NCBI GenBank assembly: GCA_036946625.1 | Contig: JAQIIU010000003.1 | Span: forward strand, 1,563,001-1,627,000 | Length of the DNA stretch: 64,000 nucleotides | Source of the DNA: Methylorubrum populi | GTDB taxonomy: Bacteria > Pseudomonadota > Alphaproteobacteria > Rhizobiales > Beijerinckiaceae | Reading direction: 5' to 3' | In this document: piece by piece, positions 15,109-26,211 of the stretch | Layout: each line of letters starts with the position of its first letter | Position numbering within the stretch: the first letter of the stretch is position 1 | The notes under the pieces: model-generated | Databases searched by the model: none | Told to the model about the DNA's origin: nothing | Seen by the model: only the letters and a program-made list of their open reading frames with translations | Made by a program: the position numbers and the translations under genes

Positions 15109-17670
15109 GTGTTCATGCCCCGCGCGACCGTCGGCAGGGCTATGAAGGGGCTCATGACCAGGGTTCGGATGTCGGACCGCGCTGTGCAGGAATCCTCATC
15201 GGAGGACGCTTCGACCCTCCGGGCTGCGCTCGTGCGGTGGCGGAGCGATGCGTCGACGGCCCATCTCGTCCGCGAGAGCGGCCCGTTCCTCGTGTTCGAT
15301 GAGGAGGCTCGACGGGTTCTGCACGCCGCCGGTGCGGCGGTGGGCTGGCGTGCCGGGATCGCGGGGGAAGACGGCGCGATCCTGCCCGGCTTGCGTCTGC
15401 CGGAGCAGATCCACCGGGCCGGTGCGTTGGACGAACGGCCGCGCATGGTCCGCCTGCGCCTCGATCCGCGGGGCGTCGCGCCGCCCGTGGTCGCCCTGGT
15501 CGCGCGCGTGGCCCTGGGAGAGCGGTCGGCCCTGCTTCTCGCGCCGATCGGAGCCCTGCCGGCCCTGCGGCCGGTCGAATCCCCCTCGACGGCGGCTCCG
15601 TCCCCCGAGGCGGAAAAGCCTGCCGTCCCGGAGCCGGCGGCTGTCCTGCCGCTTCCTGCGCGGGATGCGGAGCCGGCCGACCTGCCCGCCCGCTTCGTCT
15701 GGCGCAGCGATGCCGAGGGCGTGCTGGCCCCCGTCTCCCGCACCCATCCCGACCTCGCCGCGGCGCTCGCCGGGCGCTCCTGGGCCATGCTCGCAGCCGA
15801 CGGCGTGATCGACGGGCCGGCGCTGATCGCGGCGCTTTCGGCGCGGCGCACCTTCCGCGCATTGCCGCTCGTGGTGCACGGAGCCGCCTTCGCGCACGCG
15901 GTCGAGATCTCCGGCGCCCCGGCCGGCCGCGCCACGGCGGACTTTTCCGGGTTCGGCGGTTTCGCGATTCCGGGCGAGCGGCGCCCGCGCGTCGTCGGCG
16001 AGGAGGAGGCCGTTCCGAACGAGGCGCCGGAGGCGGCGCCCGGGGCGGACGGCGCGTTGTCGGTGAACGAGCATGCCGCCTTCCGCGAGGTGGCGCGCAT
16101 CCTCGGCCTGCGCTTCGCGCCCGACGCGGCCGTGCCGGACGAGACGGCGCCCCCGCCCCGCCCGGAGACGCCGCCGGGCGGTTCGGTGACGCCGTTCCCG
16201 ACACCGCCGGGCCGGGTCGCCGACGCCGAGGGCCGCGCCCGCTCGGCGCTCGCCGAACTGCTCGAAAGTCTGCCGCTCGGCGTGCTGGTCTATCGTGGCG
16301 ACGAGGTCTTGTTCGCGACCCGCGCCTTCCTCGCCCTGACCGGCCATGCCGACCTGGCCGCCCTGCGGCAGTCGGGTCTCGCGCAATTGTTTCGCGGCCT
16401 CCCGCCCGGTGAGCGGAAGACGGCGGAGCCGGCGCCCTTCGCCCATGCCGGGGGCGGCACCGTGGCGCTGCGCATCGACCACGCCGGCCTCGTCTGGGAG
16501 GGGGCGCCGGCCGAGATCTGCCTCGCGCGCGCCGCCGCCGGCGAGAGCGTCGCCGAAGCCGTCGCGATCCCGCCGAATGCCGCGCGGGCGCGGGCGGAGA
16601 AGGTGCTGGACAGCCTGGAGGAGGGCGTCGTCACCCTCGACGCCGAGGGCCGCGTCGTCGGCCTGAACCCGAGCGCGGCCGAACTCGTGCACGCCCATCC
16701 CAAGGAGGTCGTGGGCGGGCGCTTCGCCGACCTGTTCGCGCCCGAGAGCCTGCCGGCGCTGGAGGCGGCGGTCAGCGCTTCCCGCCGCTCGGGAGCGAGC
16801 GAGCTTCACGGTGTCACGGCGCGGACCGGGGCGGCGGCCCTGCGCCTGCGTATCGCCCGGCTGCTGGGCGAGGACGCGCCGGGCTACTGCGCCAGCCTGC
16901 GCGAGATCCGTGGCGAGGACGCCGCCCTGTCGGCGCCGACGACGGCCGAACCGGTCACGCGGGAGGTGCCCGAGGCGGAGGCCGCCTGGAAGGCCAATGC
17001 GCTCGCGCGGGTCAGCCGCGAGATCCGCCCCTCGCTCAACGCGATCCTGAGCCTCACCGACATGATGCTCTCGGACCGCTTCGACCGGGCCGATGCCGAG
17101 CGTCTGGAGGCTTACCTGCGCGAGGTGCGCCTCTCCGGCGGCCGCATCGCCGGCCTGATCGACGATCTGCGCGATCTCGCCGAGATCCAGGCGGGCCGCG
17201 GCAAGCTCGCCTTCGCCAGCCTCGCCCTCAACGATCTCGTCGCGTCCTGCATCGCCGCACAGCAGGCGCAGGCGGCGCGGGACCGCATCGTCCTGCGCAC
17301 CAGCCTCTCCGCGGATCTTCCGTCCCTGAAGGCCGACGAGCGCTCGATCCGACAGGCGGCGCTGACGGTGCTCGGCAACGCCATCCGGGTGACGGAGGCG
17401 GGCGGACAGGTGATCGTCTCGACCACGCTCGCCGAGCGCGGCGAGGTCGCCCTGCGGGTGCGCGACACCGGCACGGGCATGACCGAGGAGGAACTGCTCG
17501 GCGCCCTCGAACCGTTCCGGGCCGATCTCGGCCCGGCCGCGGAGGGCGAGGAGAAGGGGTTCGGGCTGATCCTGACCAAGGCGCTGGTGGAGGCCAATCG
17601 CGGCCGCTTCCGCATCACGAGCCGCAAGCACGAGGGAACCCTGGTCGAGATGCTGTTTCCCGCCGCGTGA
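15109..17670 (+). CDS. PAS-domain sensor histidine kinase homologue lacking the phospho-acceptor His
   Basis: Up to 853 residues. The start is uncertain: ATGs at 15109, 15154 and 15169 are all possible. A long Ala/Pro-rich N-terminal half is followed by two PAS-like regions (about residues 385-470 and 500-600), a HisKA-like dimerisation helix and a complete HATPase domain (N box GNAIR, G1 box RDTGTGMT, G2 box KGFGLILTK). The HisKA motif reads ARVSREIRPSLNAIL where active kinases have SHELRTPLNAI, so the acceptor His is Arg637 (CGC at 17017-17019). This resembles DivL-type pseudo-kinases that work by binding partners. No membrane segment is evident. Confidence 0.85.
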   Translation: MFMPRATVGRAMKGLMTRVRMSDRAVQESSSEDASTLRAALVRWRSDASTAHLVRESGPFLVFDEEARRVLHAAGAAVGWRAGIAGEDGAILPGLRLPEQIHRAGALDERPRMVRLRLDPRGVAPPVVALVARVALGERSALLLAPIGALPALRPVESPSTAAPSPEAEKPAVPEPAAVLPLPARDAEPADLPARFVWRSDAEGVLAPVSRTHPDLAAALAGRSWAMLAADGVIDGPALIAALSARRTFRALPLVVHGAAFAHAVEISGAPAGRATADFSGFGGFAIPGERRPRVVGEEEAVPNEAPEAAPGADGALSVNEHAAFREVARILGLRFAPDAAVPDETAPPPRPETPPGGSVTPFPTPPGRVADAEGRARSALAELLESLPLGVLVYRGDEVLFATRAFLALTGHADLAALRQSGLAQLFRGLPPGERKTAEPAPFAHAGGGTVALRIDHAGLVWEGAPAEICLARAAAGESVAEAVAIPPNAARARAEKVLDSLEEGVVTLDAEGRVVGLNPSAAELVHAHPKEVVGGRFADLFAPESLPALEAAVSASRRSGASELHGVTARTGAAALRLRIARLLGEDAPGYCASLREIRGEDAALSAPTTAEPVTREVPEAEAAWKANALARVSREIRPSLNAILSLTDMMLSDRFDRADAERLEAYLREVRLSGGRIAGLIDDLRDLAEIQAGRGKLAFASLALNDLVASCIAAQQAQAARDRIVLRTSLSADLPSLKADERSIRQAALTVLGNAIRVTEAGGQVIVSTTLAERGEVALRVRDTGTGMTEEELLGALEPFRADLGPAAEGEEKGFGLILTKALVEANRGRFRITSRKHEGTLVEMLFPAA

Positions 17671-17896
17671 CGGCTTTCATCGCGGTCGATCTGTTCGGTT
17701 TCGCAGACGTTTCGCACCGAGCGGGACGTTCCGCGATACTGTGCAATAAAGTAGCGTACAAACCGATTGCGCAAACCTGCGGGCCTCGACTTTTTGGCGC
17801 TTGCCGGGTGTATTCAACTGCGCTTAAGAGTTTTTCGGAAGCCCCGGCTGCGCGGACCTTCGCGATACGATCGGGCACCGTCAGGGAAGAAACCAA

Positions 17897-19843
17897 ATGA
17901 GCGAGAAGGTCATCGACGTCCAAGATGCGTGGCGCGAGCGGGCTCTCATCGACGATGCCGAGTACAAGGCGATGTACGCGGCCTCCGTTTCCGATCCCGA
18001 AGGGTTCTGGGCCGAGCACGGCAAGCGCATCGACTGGTCGACCCCGTTCAGCAAGGTCAAGAATACCAGCTTTGCGCCCGATAACGTCTCGATCAAGTGG
18101 TTCGAGGACGGCAAGACCAACGTCGCCCTGAACTGCATCGATCGCCACCTCGAAACCCGCGGCGACCAGACCGCGATCATCTGGGAGGGCGACGACCCGA
18201 ACGAGTCGAGGCACATCACCTACAGGCAGTTGCACGCGGAAGTGTGCCGGATGGCCAACGTCCTGCGCAACCGCGGCGTCGGCAAGGGCGACCGCGTCAC
18301 GCTCTACCTGCCGATGATCCCCGAGGCCGCCTACGCCATGCTCGCCTGCGCGCGGCTGGGCGCCATCCACGCCATCGTCTTCGGCGGCTTCTCGCCCGAC
18401 TCGCTGGCGAGCCGCATCGACGGCTGCGGCTCGAAGCTCGTCGTCACCGCCGACGAGGGCCTGCGCGGCGGGCGCAAGGTGCCGCTCAAGGCCAACGTCG
18501 ACGAGGCGATCAAGCGCCTCGACAAGGAGCTCGTGGATCACGTCATCGTCGTGAGGCGCACCGGCGGCGCCGTCGCGATGGAGCCGGGCCGCGACGTCTA
18601 CTACCACGAGGCCGCCGAGCAGGTGACGGACGATTGCCCGGCCGAGGCGGTGGAGGCCGAGCACCCGCTCTTCATCCTCTACACCTCGGGCTCGACCGGC
18701 CAGCCGAAGGGCGTGGTGCACACCACCGGCGGCTATCTCGTCTACGCCTCGATGACCCACCGGTACGTCTTCGACTACCACGACGGCGACATCTACTGGT
18801 GCACCGCGGATGTCGGCTGGGTCACCGGCCACAGCTACATCGTCTACGGTCCGCTCGCGAACGGCGCCACGACGCTGATGTTCGAGGGCATCCCGACCTA
18901 CCCGTCGAACGCCCGCTTCTGGGAGGTGATCGACAAGCACGAGGTCAACGTCTTCTACACCGCACCGACGGCGATCCGCTCGCTGATGGGCGGCGGCGAA
19001 GGTCCGGTGAAGAAGACCGCGCGCACCTCGCTCCGCGTGCTGGGCTCGGTCGGCGAACCGATCAACCCGGAGGCCTGGGACTGGTACTACCGCGTCGTCG
19101 GCGATTCCCGCTGCTCCATCGTCGATACGTGGTGGCAGACCGAGACCGGCGGCATCCTCATCACCCCGCTTCCCGGCGCGACCCGGCTCAAGCCCGGCTC
19201 GGCGACCCGGCCGTTCTTCGGCGTGCAGCCGGTGATGGTCGATGCCGAGGGCAAGGAACTCGACGGCGCCTGCGAGGGCAACCTCTGCATCAAGGATAGC
19301 TGGCCGGGCCAGATGCGCACGGTCTACGGCGACCACGAGCGGTTCGAGCAGACCTACTTCTCGACCTACAAGAACCTCTACTTCACCGGCGACGGCGCCC
19401 GGCGCGACGCCGACGGCTACTACTGGATCACCGGCCGCGTCGACGACGTGATCAACGTCTCGGGTCACCGCATGGGCACCGCCGAGGTCGAATCCTCGCT
19501 GGTGGCGCATCCGAAGGTCTCGGAGGCGGCGGTGGTCGGCTACCCCCACAACGTGAAGGGCCAGGGCATCTACGCCTACGTCACCCTCAACGAGGGCGAG
19601 GAGGGCGACGACGCCCTGCGCAAGGAACTGGTGACCTGGGTCCGCAAGGATATCGGCCCGATCGCCTCGCCCGACCTGATCCAGTTCGCGCCGGGCCTGC
19701 CCAAGACCCGCTCGGGCAAGATCATGCGCCGCATCCTGCGCAAGATCGCCGAGGACGATTTCGGATCCCTCGGCGACACCTCGACCCTGGCCGAGCCGGC
19801 GGTGGTCGACGACCTGATCGAGAACCGCCAGAACCGCGCCTGA
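17897..19843 (+). CDS. acs: acetyl-CoA synthetase (acetate-CoA ligase)
   Basis: A 648-residue AMP-forming ligase that activates acetate with ATP and CoA. It carries the P-loop-like [37 protein letters not shown] and the C-terminal catalytic-lysine motif [10 protein letters not shown], whose Lys is a known acetylation target in this family. Length and motif order are those of the standard enzyme. It is followed by a terminator and then by the acetate permease genes, so the locus is an acetate-uptake and activation module. Confidence 0.97.
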   Translation: MSEKVIDVQDAWRERALIDDAEYKAMYAASVSDPEGFWAEHGKRIDWSTPFSKVKNTSFAPDNVSIKWFEDGKTNVALNCIDRHLETRGDQTAIIWEGDDPNESRHITYRQLHAEVCRMANVLRNRGVGKGDRVTLYLPMIPEAAYAMLACARLGAIHAIVFGGFSPDSLASRIDGCGSKLVVTADEGLRGGRKVPLKANVDEAIKRLDKELVDHVIVVRRTGGAVAMEPGRDVYYHEAAEQVTDDCPAEAVEAEHPLFILYTSGSTGQPKGVVHTTGGYLVYASMTHRYVFDYHDGDIYWCTADVGWVTGHSYIVYGPLANGATTLMFEGIPTYPSNARFWEVIDKHEVNVFYTAPTAIRSLMGGGEGPVKKTARTSLRVLGSVGEPINPEAWDWYYRVVGDSRCSIVDTWWQTETGGILITPLPGATRLKPGSATRPFFGVQPVMVDAEGKELDGACEGNLCIKDSWPGQMRTVYGDHERFEQTYFSTYKNLYFTGDGARRDADGYYWITGRVDDVINVSGHRMGTAEVESSLVAHPKVSEAAVVGYPHNVKGQGIYAYVTLNEGEEGDDALRKELVTWVRKDIGPIASPDLIQFAPGLPKTRSGKIMRRILRKIAEDDFGSLGDTSTLAEPAVVDDLIENRQNRA

Positions 19844-19857
19844 CGCCGCTCCCTCAA

Positions 19858-19884
19858 GCCCCCGCCGAGACACTCGGTGGGGGC
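19858..19884 (+). terminator. intrinsic terminator after acs
   Basis: A 12-bp perfect stem GCCCCCGCCGAG / CTCGGTGGGGGC with a 3-nt loop, 15 nt after the acs stop. The downstream T-tract is weak (CGTTCGGTTT), so read-through into the permease genes is possible. Confidence 0.65.
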
Positions 19885-20217
19885 CGTTCGGTTTGCCCTG
19901 CAACCGATGGTGCGGCCCCGGCCGGCGAGGCCGGTGATCCGTGCGGGATCGAGGTCCGGGCGATCCGAGAGAACGAGATAAAACAGTGGCTTAGGGCGAC
20001 GACCGATTGCGCCGCGATCGAAAGCCGCTCTAAGGTAGCGATTGTGGGCCGGGGGTTTGCCGAACCCTTGCCGCAAAGGACGGCCGGTTGCCCGAGCGGC
20101 GGCCGGATGAGGCCCGCGACGATGCGGAGAAACAAGGCCCGCGTCGCGAATCACCTGAAGAACAAACCAGCCGACGGCCCGGCCGCGCGTGGGGACCGGA
20201 CAGGCGGGAGGAGATCG
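19885..20217. other. intergenic region between acs and the acetate permease genes
   Basis: About 330 bp with no gene that I can support; the several open frames here are antisense or continuation frames. It probably contains the promoter and leader of the DUF485-actP pair. GGGAGGAG immediately before 20218 is the ribosome site of the DUF485 gene. Confidence 0.4.
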
Positions 20218-20604
20218 ATGAGCGCCACACAGACGGTGAGGCCGGCGGCGACGTCGGACGTCCGCACACTCCACGGGGCCGATGCCCTCGACATGCCCGA
20301 GCCCGACCACCGGCTCGACCGCATCGCCGAGCACCCGACCTTCAAGACCCTGGTTCACGAGCGCACACGGTTCGGCTGGATCCTCACCGGCCTGATCCTG
20401 CTCGTCTATTTCGGCTTCATCGGCCTGATCGCCTTCGACAGGGCGCTGCTCGCGACCAAGGTCGGCGGCACGGCCTCGCTCGGCTTCTACATGGGCATGT
20501 TCGTCATCGTCTTCGCGTTCATCCTCACGGGCGTCTACGTCGCCCGCGCCAACACGCGCTACGACCGGCTCTCGGCCGACCTCGTCCGGAGCCTCGCCAA
20601 ATGA
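20218..20604 (+). CDS. DUF485 domain membrane protein (YjcH-like)
   Basis: A 128-residue protein from the ATG at 20218, chosen for its GGGAGGAG ribosome site and because the upstream in-frame extension lacks homology. Residues about 35-110 form the DUF485 domain, with two membrane helices ([37 protein letters not shown]). In many bacteria this protein is encoded directly before actP and assists or accompanies the symporter. Here the stop and the actP start overlap as ATGA. Confidence 0.9.
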   Translation: MSATQTVRPAATSDVRTLHGADALDMPEPDHRLDRIAEHPTFKTLVHERTRFGWILTGLILLVYFGFIGLIAFDRALLATKVGGTASLGFYMGMFVIVFAFILTGVYVARANTRYDRLSADLVRSLAK

Positions 20605-22301
20605 TCCGCCTCGTCTCCCGACTCGTTCCTCTCCCGGGTGCGAGCCTCGCGCTCGGCATCGGTTCGGCGCTCGCCGCCGGCCCCGACATGGGCGCCGTAC
20701 AGCAGCAGGCCACGAACTGGCCCGCCATCTTCATGTTCCTGTTCTTCGTGCTGTTCACCCTCGGGATCACCTACCGGGTGGCGAAGGGCTCCAAGTCGGC
20801 CTCGGACTTCTACGCCGCGGGCGGCGGCATCTCGGCGCGCACCAACTCGCTGGCGATCGCCGGCGACTACATGTCGGCGGCCTCCTTCCTCGGCATCTCG
20901 GGCCTCGTCTACTCCTCGGGCTTCGACGGCCTGATCTACTCGACGGGCTTCCTGGTCGGCTGGCCGATCGTGCTGTTCCTGATCGCCGAGCGCTTGCGCA
21001 ACTTGGGCAAGTTCACCTTCGCCGACGTGGCGAGCTTCCGCCTCGACCAGACCGCGATCCGCATCATCTCGGCGACCGGGACCCTCGTCGTGGTGGCCTT
21101 CTACCTGATCGCTCAGATGGTCGGCGCGGGCAAGCTGATCCAGCTCCTGTTCGGCCTGCCCTATCTCTACGCGGTGGTGATCGTCGGCACGCTGATGATC
21201 GTCTACGTCGCCTTCGGCGGCATGAAGGCGACGACCTGGGTGCAGGTCATCAAGGCCTGCCTGCTTCTGGGCGGGGCGACCTTCATGGCCGGCGCCGTGC
21301 TCTACAAGTACGGCTTCAGCCCGGAGAAGCTGTTCGCGACCGCCGTGCAGACCCATCCGAAGGGCGACGCCATCATGGCGCCCGGCGGCCTGGTCTCGAA
21401 CCCGATCGACTCGATCTCGCTCGGCGTCGGCCTGATGTTCGGCACCGCCGGCCTGCCGCACATCCTGATGCGCTTCTTCACCGTGTCGGACGCCCAGGCC
21501 GCGCGCAAGTCGGTGTTCTACGCCACCGGCCTGATCGGCTACTTCTACATCCTCACCTTCATCATCGGCTTCGGCGGCATCGCCCTGCTGATGTCCGATC
21601 CGAGCTACTTCAAGCTCGGCGCCGACGGCACGACCTACGACAAGATCAAGGACATGATCGGCGGCACCAACATGGTGGCCGTGAACCTCGCCAACGCGGT
21701 CGGCGGGCCGTACTTCCTCGGCTTCATCTCGGCGGTGGCCTTCGCGACCATCCTCGCGGTGGTGGCGGGCCTGACGCTGGCCGGCGCCTCGGCGATCAGC
21801 CACGATCTCTACGCCCAGGTCATCGCCCGCGGCCGCACCACGGAGAAGGCGGAGGTCAACCTCTCCAAGATCTCCGCCGTCGGCATCGGCATCGTGGCGA
21901 TCTATCTCGGCTACGTGTTCGAGAACCAGAACGTCGCCTTCATGGTCGGCCTCGCCTTCTCGGTGGCGGCGTCCTGCAACTTCCCGGTCCTCACGATGTC
22001 GATCCTGTGGCGCGGCACCACGACCTGGGGTGCGCTCGTCGGCGGCCTCGTCGGCCTCGTCGCGGCGGTGACGATGGTGGTCCTGTCGGACGCGGTCTGG
22101 GTGAAGACCTTCGGCCATCCGGCGGCCCTGTTCCCCTACGCGAACCCGGCCCTGTTCTCGATGCCGCTGGCCTTCGTGACGATCTGGGCGGTGTCGCTGC
22201 TCGATCGGACCCGCCGGGCCAACCGCGAGCGCGCCGCCTTCGACGCGCAGTACGTCCGCTCCGAGACCGGCATCGGCGCCTCGACCGCGCACGCGCACTG
22301 A
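20601..22301 (+). CDS. actP: cation/acetate symporter ActP
   Basis: A 566-residue sodium:solute symporter family protein with an N-terminal signal-like segment and about 13 membrane helices. Recognisable family stretches are [43 protein letters not shown] and [14 protein letters not shown]. It imports acetate and related short carboxylates with a cation. It is translationally coupled to the DUF485 gene by a 4-bp overlap and lies downstream of acs. Confidence 0.95.
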   Translation: MIRLVSRLVPLPGASLALGIGSALAAGPDMGAVQQQATNWPAIFMFLFFVLFTLGITYRVAKGSKSASDFYAAGGGISARTNSLAIAGDYMSAASFLGISGLVYSSGFDGLIYSTGFLVGWPIVLFLIAERLRNLGKFTFADVASFRLDQTAIRIISATGTLVVVAFYLIAQMVGAGKLIQLLFGLPYLYAVVIVGTLMIVYVAFGGMKATTWVQVIKACLLLGGATFMAGAVLYKYGFSPEKLFATAVQTHPKGDAIMAPGGLVSNPIDSISLGVGLMFGTAGLPHILMRFFTVSDAQAARKSVFYATGLIGYFYILTFIIGFGGIALLMSDPSYFKLGADGTTYDKIKDMIGGTNMVAVNLANAVGGPYFLGFISAVAFATILAVVAGLTLAGASAISHDLYAQVIARGRTTEKAEVNLSKISAVGIGIVAIYLGYVFENQNVAFMVGLAFSVAASCNFPVLTMSILWRGTTTWGALVGGLVGLVAAVTMVVLSDAVWVKTFGHPAALFPYANPALFSMPLAFVTIWAVSLLDRTRRANRERAAFDAQYVRSETGIGASTAHAH

Positions 22302-22353
22302 TAACGATCGGCGATGAGTCCGACTCATCGCCGGTTCCGGCATACAAAAAGAG

Positions 22354-22380
22354 AGGCCCCGCCGCTCGGCGGGGCCTTTT
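22354..22380. terminator. intrinsic terminator after actP
   Basis: An 11-bp stem AGGCCCCGCCG / CGGCGGGGCCT with a 2-nt loop followed by TTTT, and preceded by AAAAAGAG. It ends the plus-strand acetate module about 50 nt after actP. Confidence 0.85.
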
Positions 22381-22402
22381 CGTTGCGCGGCAGCGTGGTC
22401 TC

Positions 22403-22569
22403 ATACGGTATCCGGTTGATCGCTTCGGTCTTTGCCATGCTCCGTCATCGCGAGGCGAAGCCGTGGCGATCCAGGGCGCGACACCTCCGGATAGGGCGGC
22501 GGCCTGGATCGCTTCGCATTCGCTCGCGATGACGGGTGAGGAACCGAGCCGGTCAACCGGAAACCGTAT
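22403..22569. repeat. palindromic intergenic repeat abutting purH
   Basis: Outer arms ATACGGTATCCGGTTGA (from 22403) and its near complement ending at 22569 enclose an inner inverted pair, CGTCATCGCGAG...CGATCCAG and CTGGATCGCTTCG...CGCGATGACG. Inner-motif relatives occur at 44686-44767 and 49605-49684. The right arm ends exactly at the purH stop codon. Confidence 0.6.
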
Positions 22570-24203
22570 CAGTGCCGGAAGTGGCGCACGCCCGTGAAGA
22601 CCATGGTGAGCCCGGCCGCGTCGGCTGCCTCGATCACCGCGCCGTCGCGCATCGAGCCGCCGGGCTGGATCACCGCGGTGGCCCCGGCTTCGGCCGCGGC
22701 GAGGAGGCCGTCGGCGAAGGGGAAGAAGGCGTCGGACGCCACCGCCGAGCCCTTGGCGAGGCTTTCGGACAGGCCGAGACGCCGGGCCGCCTCCGCGGCC
22801 TTGCGCGCGGCGGTGATGGAGGAATCGACCCGCGACATCTGCCCGGCGCCGATCCCGACCGTCGCGCCGCCCTTGGCGTAGACGATGGCGTTCGACTTCA
22901 CGTGCTTGGCGACGCGATAGGCGAAGCGCATGTCGGCGAGCTCCGTCTCGCTCGGCGCGCGCCGGGTGACGACCTTCAGCGCCATGTCGTCCACGTTCGA
23001 CGCGTCGCGGCCCTGGACGAGGAAGCCGCCCGCCACGGTGCGGATGGTCTCGCCCGGAGCCCGCGGATCGGCGAGGCCGCCCGCCAGCAGCAGCCGCAGG
23101 TTCTTCTTGGCGCCGACGATCGCCTTCGCCTCCTCGGAGGCGTCGGGAGCGATGATGACCTCGGTGAAGACCTCGACGATCTTTTTTGCGGCCTCGGCGT
23201 CCAGAGGGCGATTGAGGGCGACGATGCCGCCGAAGGCCGAGGTCGGGTCGCAGGCGAGCGCCCGCTCGTAGGCCTCGATCAGGCTCGGCGCTTCCGCCAC
23301 GCCGCAGGGATTGGCGTGCTTGACGATCGCCACCGCCGCGGTGCGGGCCGGGTCGAACTCGGCGACGCATTCGTAGGCGGCGTCGGTGTCGTTGAGGTTG
23401 TTGTAGGACAGGTCCTTGCCCTGCACCTGCCGGGCGGTGGCGATGCCGGGGCGCAAGCGGCCGGGCAGGCGGTAGAAGGCGGCCGACTGGTGCGGATTCT
23501 CGCCGTAGCGCAGGCCCTGCGCCAGCGTGCCGCCAAGAGCCTTGAAGGTCGGCGCCTTGAAGGTCGGCGCCTCGTCGCGCCCCTCGACCTCGGCGAGCCA
23601 GTTGGCGATGGCCGCGTCGTAGGAGGCCGTGCGGGAGAACGCCTTCCGCGCCAGCCGCCGCCGCGTCGCGGCGGCGAGGTTGCCCGCATTGGCGGAGAGT
23701 TCGGCGAGGATTTCGGCGTAATCGGCGACATCGACCACCACGGCCACGTCGGCGTGGTTCTTGGCCGCCGCGCGGATCATCGCCGGGCCGCCGACGTCGA
23801 TGTTCTCGACGCAGTCGTCGTAGGCCTTGCCGGCCGTCAGCGTCTCCTCGAACGGGTAGAGGTTGACCACGAGCAGGTCGATGGCGCCGATGCCATGGGC
23901 GGCGAGTGCCGCCTGATGCTCGGGATTGTCGCGCACCGCGAGCAGGCCGCCATGCACCGCCGGATGCAGCGTCTTCACCCGCCCGTCCATCATCTCGGGG
24001 AAACGCGTCAGCTCGGAGACCTCCTTCACGGCGAGCCCGGCTTCCGTCAGCGCCCGGTGGGTGCCGCCGGTCGAGACCAGCTCGATGCCCCGCTGCGCCA
24101 GGGCGGCGGCGAAATCCGTCAGCCCGGTCTTGTCCGAGACGGAGAGGAGGGCGCGGGTGACCCGGATCTGGTCGCGCGGCATCGTGCTGGCCTGTGTCGT
24201 CAT
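22569..24203 (-). CDS. purH: bifunctional AICAR transformylase / IMP cyclohydrolase
   Basis: A 544-residue protein performing the last two steps of IMP synthesis. The N-terminal MGS-like cyclohydrolase domain begins at [11 protein letters not shown], with STGGTHRAL and [16 protein letters not shown]. The C-terminal transformylase domain contains [35 protein letters not shown] and FFPFADGL. The start at 24203 gives [14 protein letters not shown] seven codons later is an alternative. The stop codon TGA coincides with the end of an intergenic repeat. Confidence 0.97.
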   Translation of the reverse strand: MTTQASTMPRDQIRVTRALLSVSDKTGLTDFAAALAQRGIELVSTGGTHRALTEAGLAVKEVSELTRFPEMMDGRVKTLHPAVHGGLLAVRDNPEHQAALAAHGIGAIDLLVVNLYPFEETLTAGKAYDDCVENIDVGGPAMIRAAAKNHADVAVVVDVADYAEILAELSANAGNLAAATRRRLARKAFSRTASYDAAIANWLAEVEGRDEAPTFKAPTFKALGGTLAQGLRYGENPHQSAAFYRLPGRLRPGIATARQVQGKDLSYNNLNDTDAAYECVAEFDPARTAAVAIVKHANPCGVAEAPSLIEAYERALACDPTSAFGGIVALNRPLDAEAAKKIVEVFTEVIIAPDASEEAKAIVGAKKNLRLLLAGGLADPRAPGETIRTVAGGFLVQGRDASNVDDMALKVVTRRAPSETELADMRFAYRVAKHVKSNAIVYAKGGATVGIGAGQMSRVDSSITAARKAAEAARRLGLSESLAKGSAVASDAFFPFADGLLAAAEAGATAVIQPGGSMRDGAVIEAADAAGLTMVFTGVRHFRH

Positions 24204-24316
24204 TAGGAGGGATTTTCCGCGCGCGGTAGCACGGAACCGGCGGGGGCGGCCAGTTGCGCGGGGCGAAGCCTTGGTGCGGAAACGGTCGGTTCAACCGCCG
24301 CAAAGGGTTCGAACGG

Positions 24317-26023
24317 TCAGATCTGCTCGATCCGCCAGCGCACCCGCGCGTCCTCGGCGACGGTCAGGTGCAGGACGATCTGCGCCGTGCGCCGCGCGCC
24401 GACGACGCCGGCGAAGTAGACGCTCTCCTCGATCGCCGCCGTGGCGCCCTCCGCCGTGAAGCGCCACGCCTCGCCGGTCGGCAGGCCGAGCGCGACGCTG
24501 CCGTCCTCCCGTGCCCGCACGGCGACGGCGGTGTGCAGGTGGAAGCGGATCGCGACCGGCTGGGGCCGCGGGCGCTTGCCGTCGCGCCGGAAGGCGTCCT
24601 CTCCTTCGAGCCGGACCGGTCCGTCGGAGAGACGCCAGCGGCGCTCGTGGACGATGCCGAACTCGGACAGGTAGCCGTCGTGCCGCGCGGCGAGCACCGC
24701 CGCGCCGTCCTCGGTGCGCCGCTCCACGGCGACGGGGCCGGGGCCGCGCAGGACCACGGGCCCGCGCCGCGCCAGCAGCCAGCGCGCGGCGAGGCGGCCG
24801 ATCCACCAATCCTCCGGCTCGTCGAGGAAACGGCAGGAGGAGGTGTCGGCCACCGTCGCGGTCGCGTGGGCGGCGGTGCTGCGCGCCGCCCGGTGCCGTT
24901 CGCCGCCGCTCGCGGGCGCCCCGCAATTGACGACGATGCGCTGCGCTCCGCTCGTCAGCTCGAAGGAGAGGCAGCCGGCGGCGGCCTCGCGCGACTGGTC
25001 CATCGGCGGTGGCGCGCCGACGTCGCAGACCAGCACGACCCGGCCGCGTTCGAGCCGGGCGTATCCGGAATGCGGCGCGTACATCAGCGGCTCGGTGCCG
25101 GCCCCGTCATAGACCAGCAGCGTGGCGAGGTGGTCGGCCGCGGTCACGCCCATGCCGTTGAAGTGGCTGAGCGAGGCGTCGCCGTGCCGCAAGAGGCGCA
25201 GGGCCGGCAGCATCCGGTCGACGGCGCGCAGCAGCGCCTCCGGCGGGTCGACGCTGCGGCTGAGGAAGCTCTGGCGCAGGGGCAGCAGGTCGAGCAGCAG
25301 TTCCATGGCGAAGCGCGGATCGCGCGAGCGGTGGCCGCCGTCGGCCAGGATCTGCGCTTCGAGTTCGCGCACGAGGATGCGGGTGGCCCTTCGCAGGATC
25401 GGCTCGATGCCCTCGCAGCACAGGCCGGCATAGGTCAGCGCCACCGCCGCGAGCAGGCGCGATTGCGGCGGCGCCGAGCGGCGCAGCGCGTGTTCCAGCT
25501 CCCGGGCCCCCTTGCCGACGGCCTTCAGGAAGGCTTGGTAGAAGGCGTGGTCGGCGCCTTCCAGCACCAGCGGCGACTGGCACAGGAACGAGATCAGCCG
25601 CCGGGAGGCCACCGGCACCGGGCTGGCGCGGGCGGCCTCGCCCCGTCCGCTCATGAAGTCCGAGACGAAGGCGCGGGCGTTGGCGCGGGCCAAAGCCGTG
25701 TCGGCGGCGCGCAGGTGGCGCAGCCAGCCGAAGCCGTAGAGCGCGTCGGCCCATTCGGGGGAGGGGGGATCGTGGTCGAAGGGCGAGCGCCCGCTCACCA
25801 CCAGCGAGCGCCCGGCGAACACGAACAGGCCGGAATAGATGTCGTCGGCGAGCGACGCGTCGCTGGTGCGCAGGTCGTGCGGCGCGATGACGAGCCCGGT
25901 CACCCGGGCCCGGGTCAGAAGCTCCGGCCGCGCCGTGAGCCGCGTCGCCCGCTCGCGGACCGCGCGGACGATCTCGTGACCGAGCAGGCGGTAGAGCTGC
26001 CAGCGTTCGGGGCCCCTGCCCAA
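24317..26023 (-). CDS. heparinase II/III family protein
   Basis: A 568-residue protein beginning at a TTG codon (26023) with a strong GGAGG site 7 nt upstream; no ATG fits better. The N-terminal half is an alpha-helical toroid-like region (LRHLRAADTALARANARAF; RSRDPRFAMELLLDLLPLRQSF; HFNGMGVT). The C-terminal half is beta-rich, starting at APHSGYARLERG, the usual arrangement in the heparinase II/III-like family. There is no signal peptide. The family contains polysaccharide lyases, but most alphaproteobacterial members next to purH have no known substrate. Upstream of purH by 113 bp on the same strand. Confidence 0.85.
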   Translation of the reverse strand: MGRGPERWQLYRLLGHEIVRAVRERATRLTARPELLTRARVTGLVIAPHDLRTSDASLADDIYSGLFVFAGRSLVVSGRSPFDHDPPSPEWADALYGFGWLRHLRAADTALARANARAFVSDFMSGRGEAARASPVPVASRRLISFLCQSPLVLEGADHAFYQAFLKAVGKGARELEHALRRSAPPQSRLLAAVALTYAGLCCEGIEPILRRATRILVRELEAQILADGGHRSRDPRFAMELLLDLLPLRQSFLSRSVDPPEALLRAVDRMLPALRLLRHGDASLSHFNGMGVTAADHLATLLVYDGAGTEPLMYAPHSGYARLERGRVVLVCDVGAPPPMDQSREAAAGCLSFELTSGAQRIVVNCGAPASGGERHRAARSTAAHATATVADTSSCRFLDEPEDWWIGRLAARWLLARRGPVVLRGPGPVAVERRTEDGAAVLAARHDGYLSEFGIVHERRWRLSDGPVRLEGEDAFRRDGKRPRPQPVAIRFHLHTAVAVRAREDGSVALGLPTGEAWRFTAEGATAAIEESVYFAGVVGARRTAQIVLHLTVAEDARVRWRIEQI

Positions 26024-26211
26024 GCGGTGTCCTCCGAGCCTTCGAGATGGGTCGTATCGATCGCCGCGGCCCTCGCGAAGGAGGCGCGAGGGCGGCCGGC
26101 TCCGGCCAAGCCTGTGCCCGCCCTCTTAACGGCCCTTCAACGCCGTGTCGTCCTCTCGCCGGCCGGCATCCCCGCAATGCACGGCTCCCCAGCCTGCGAC
26201 CGATCGGCTCC

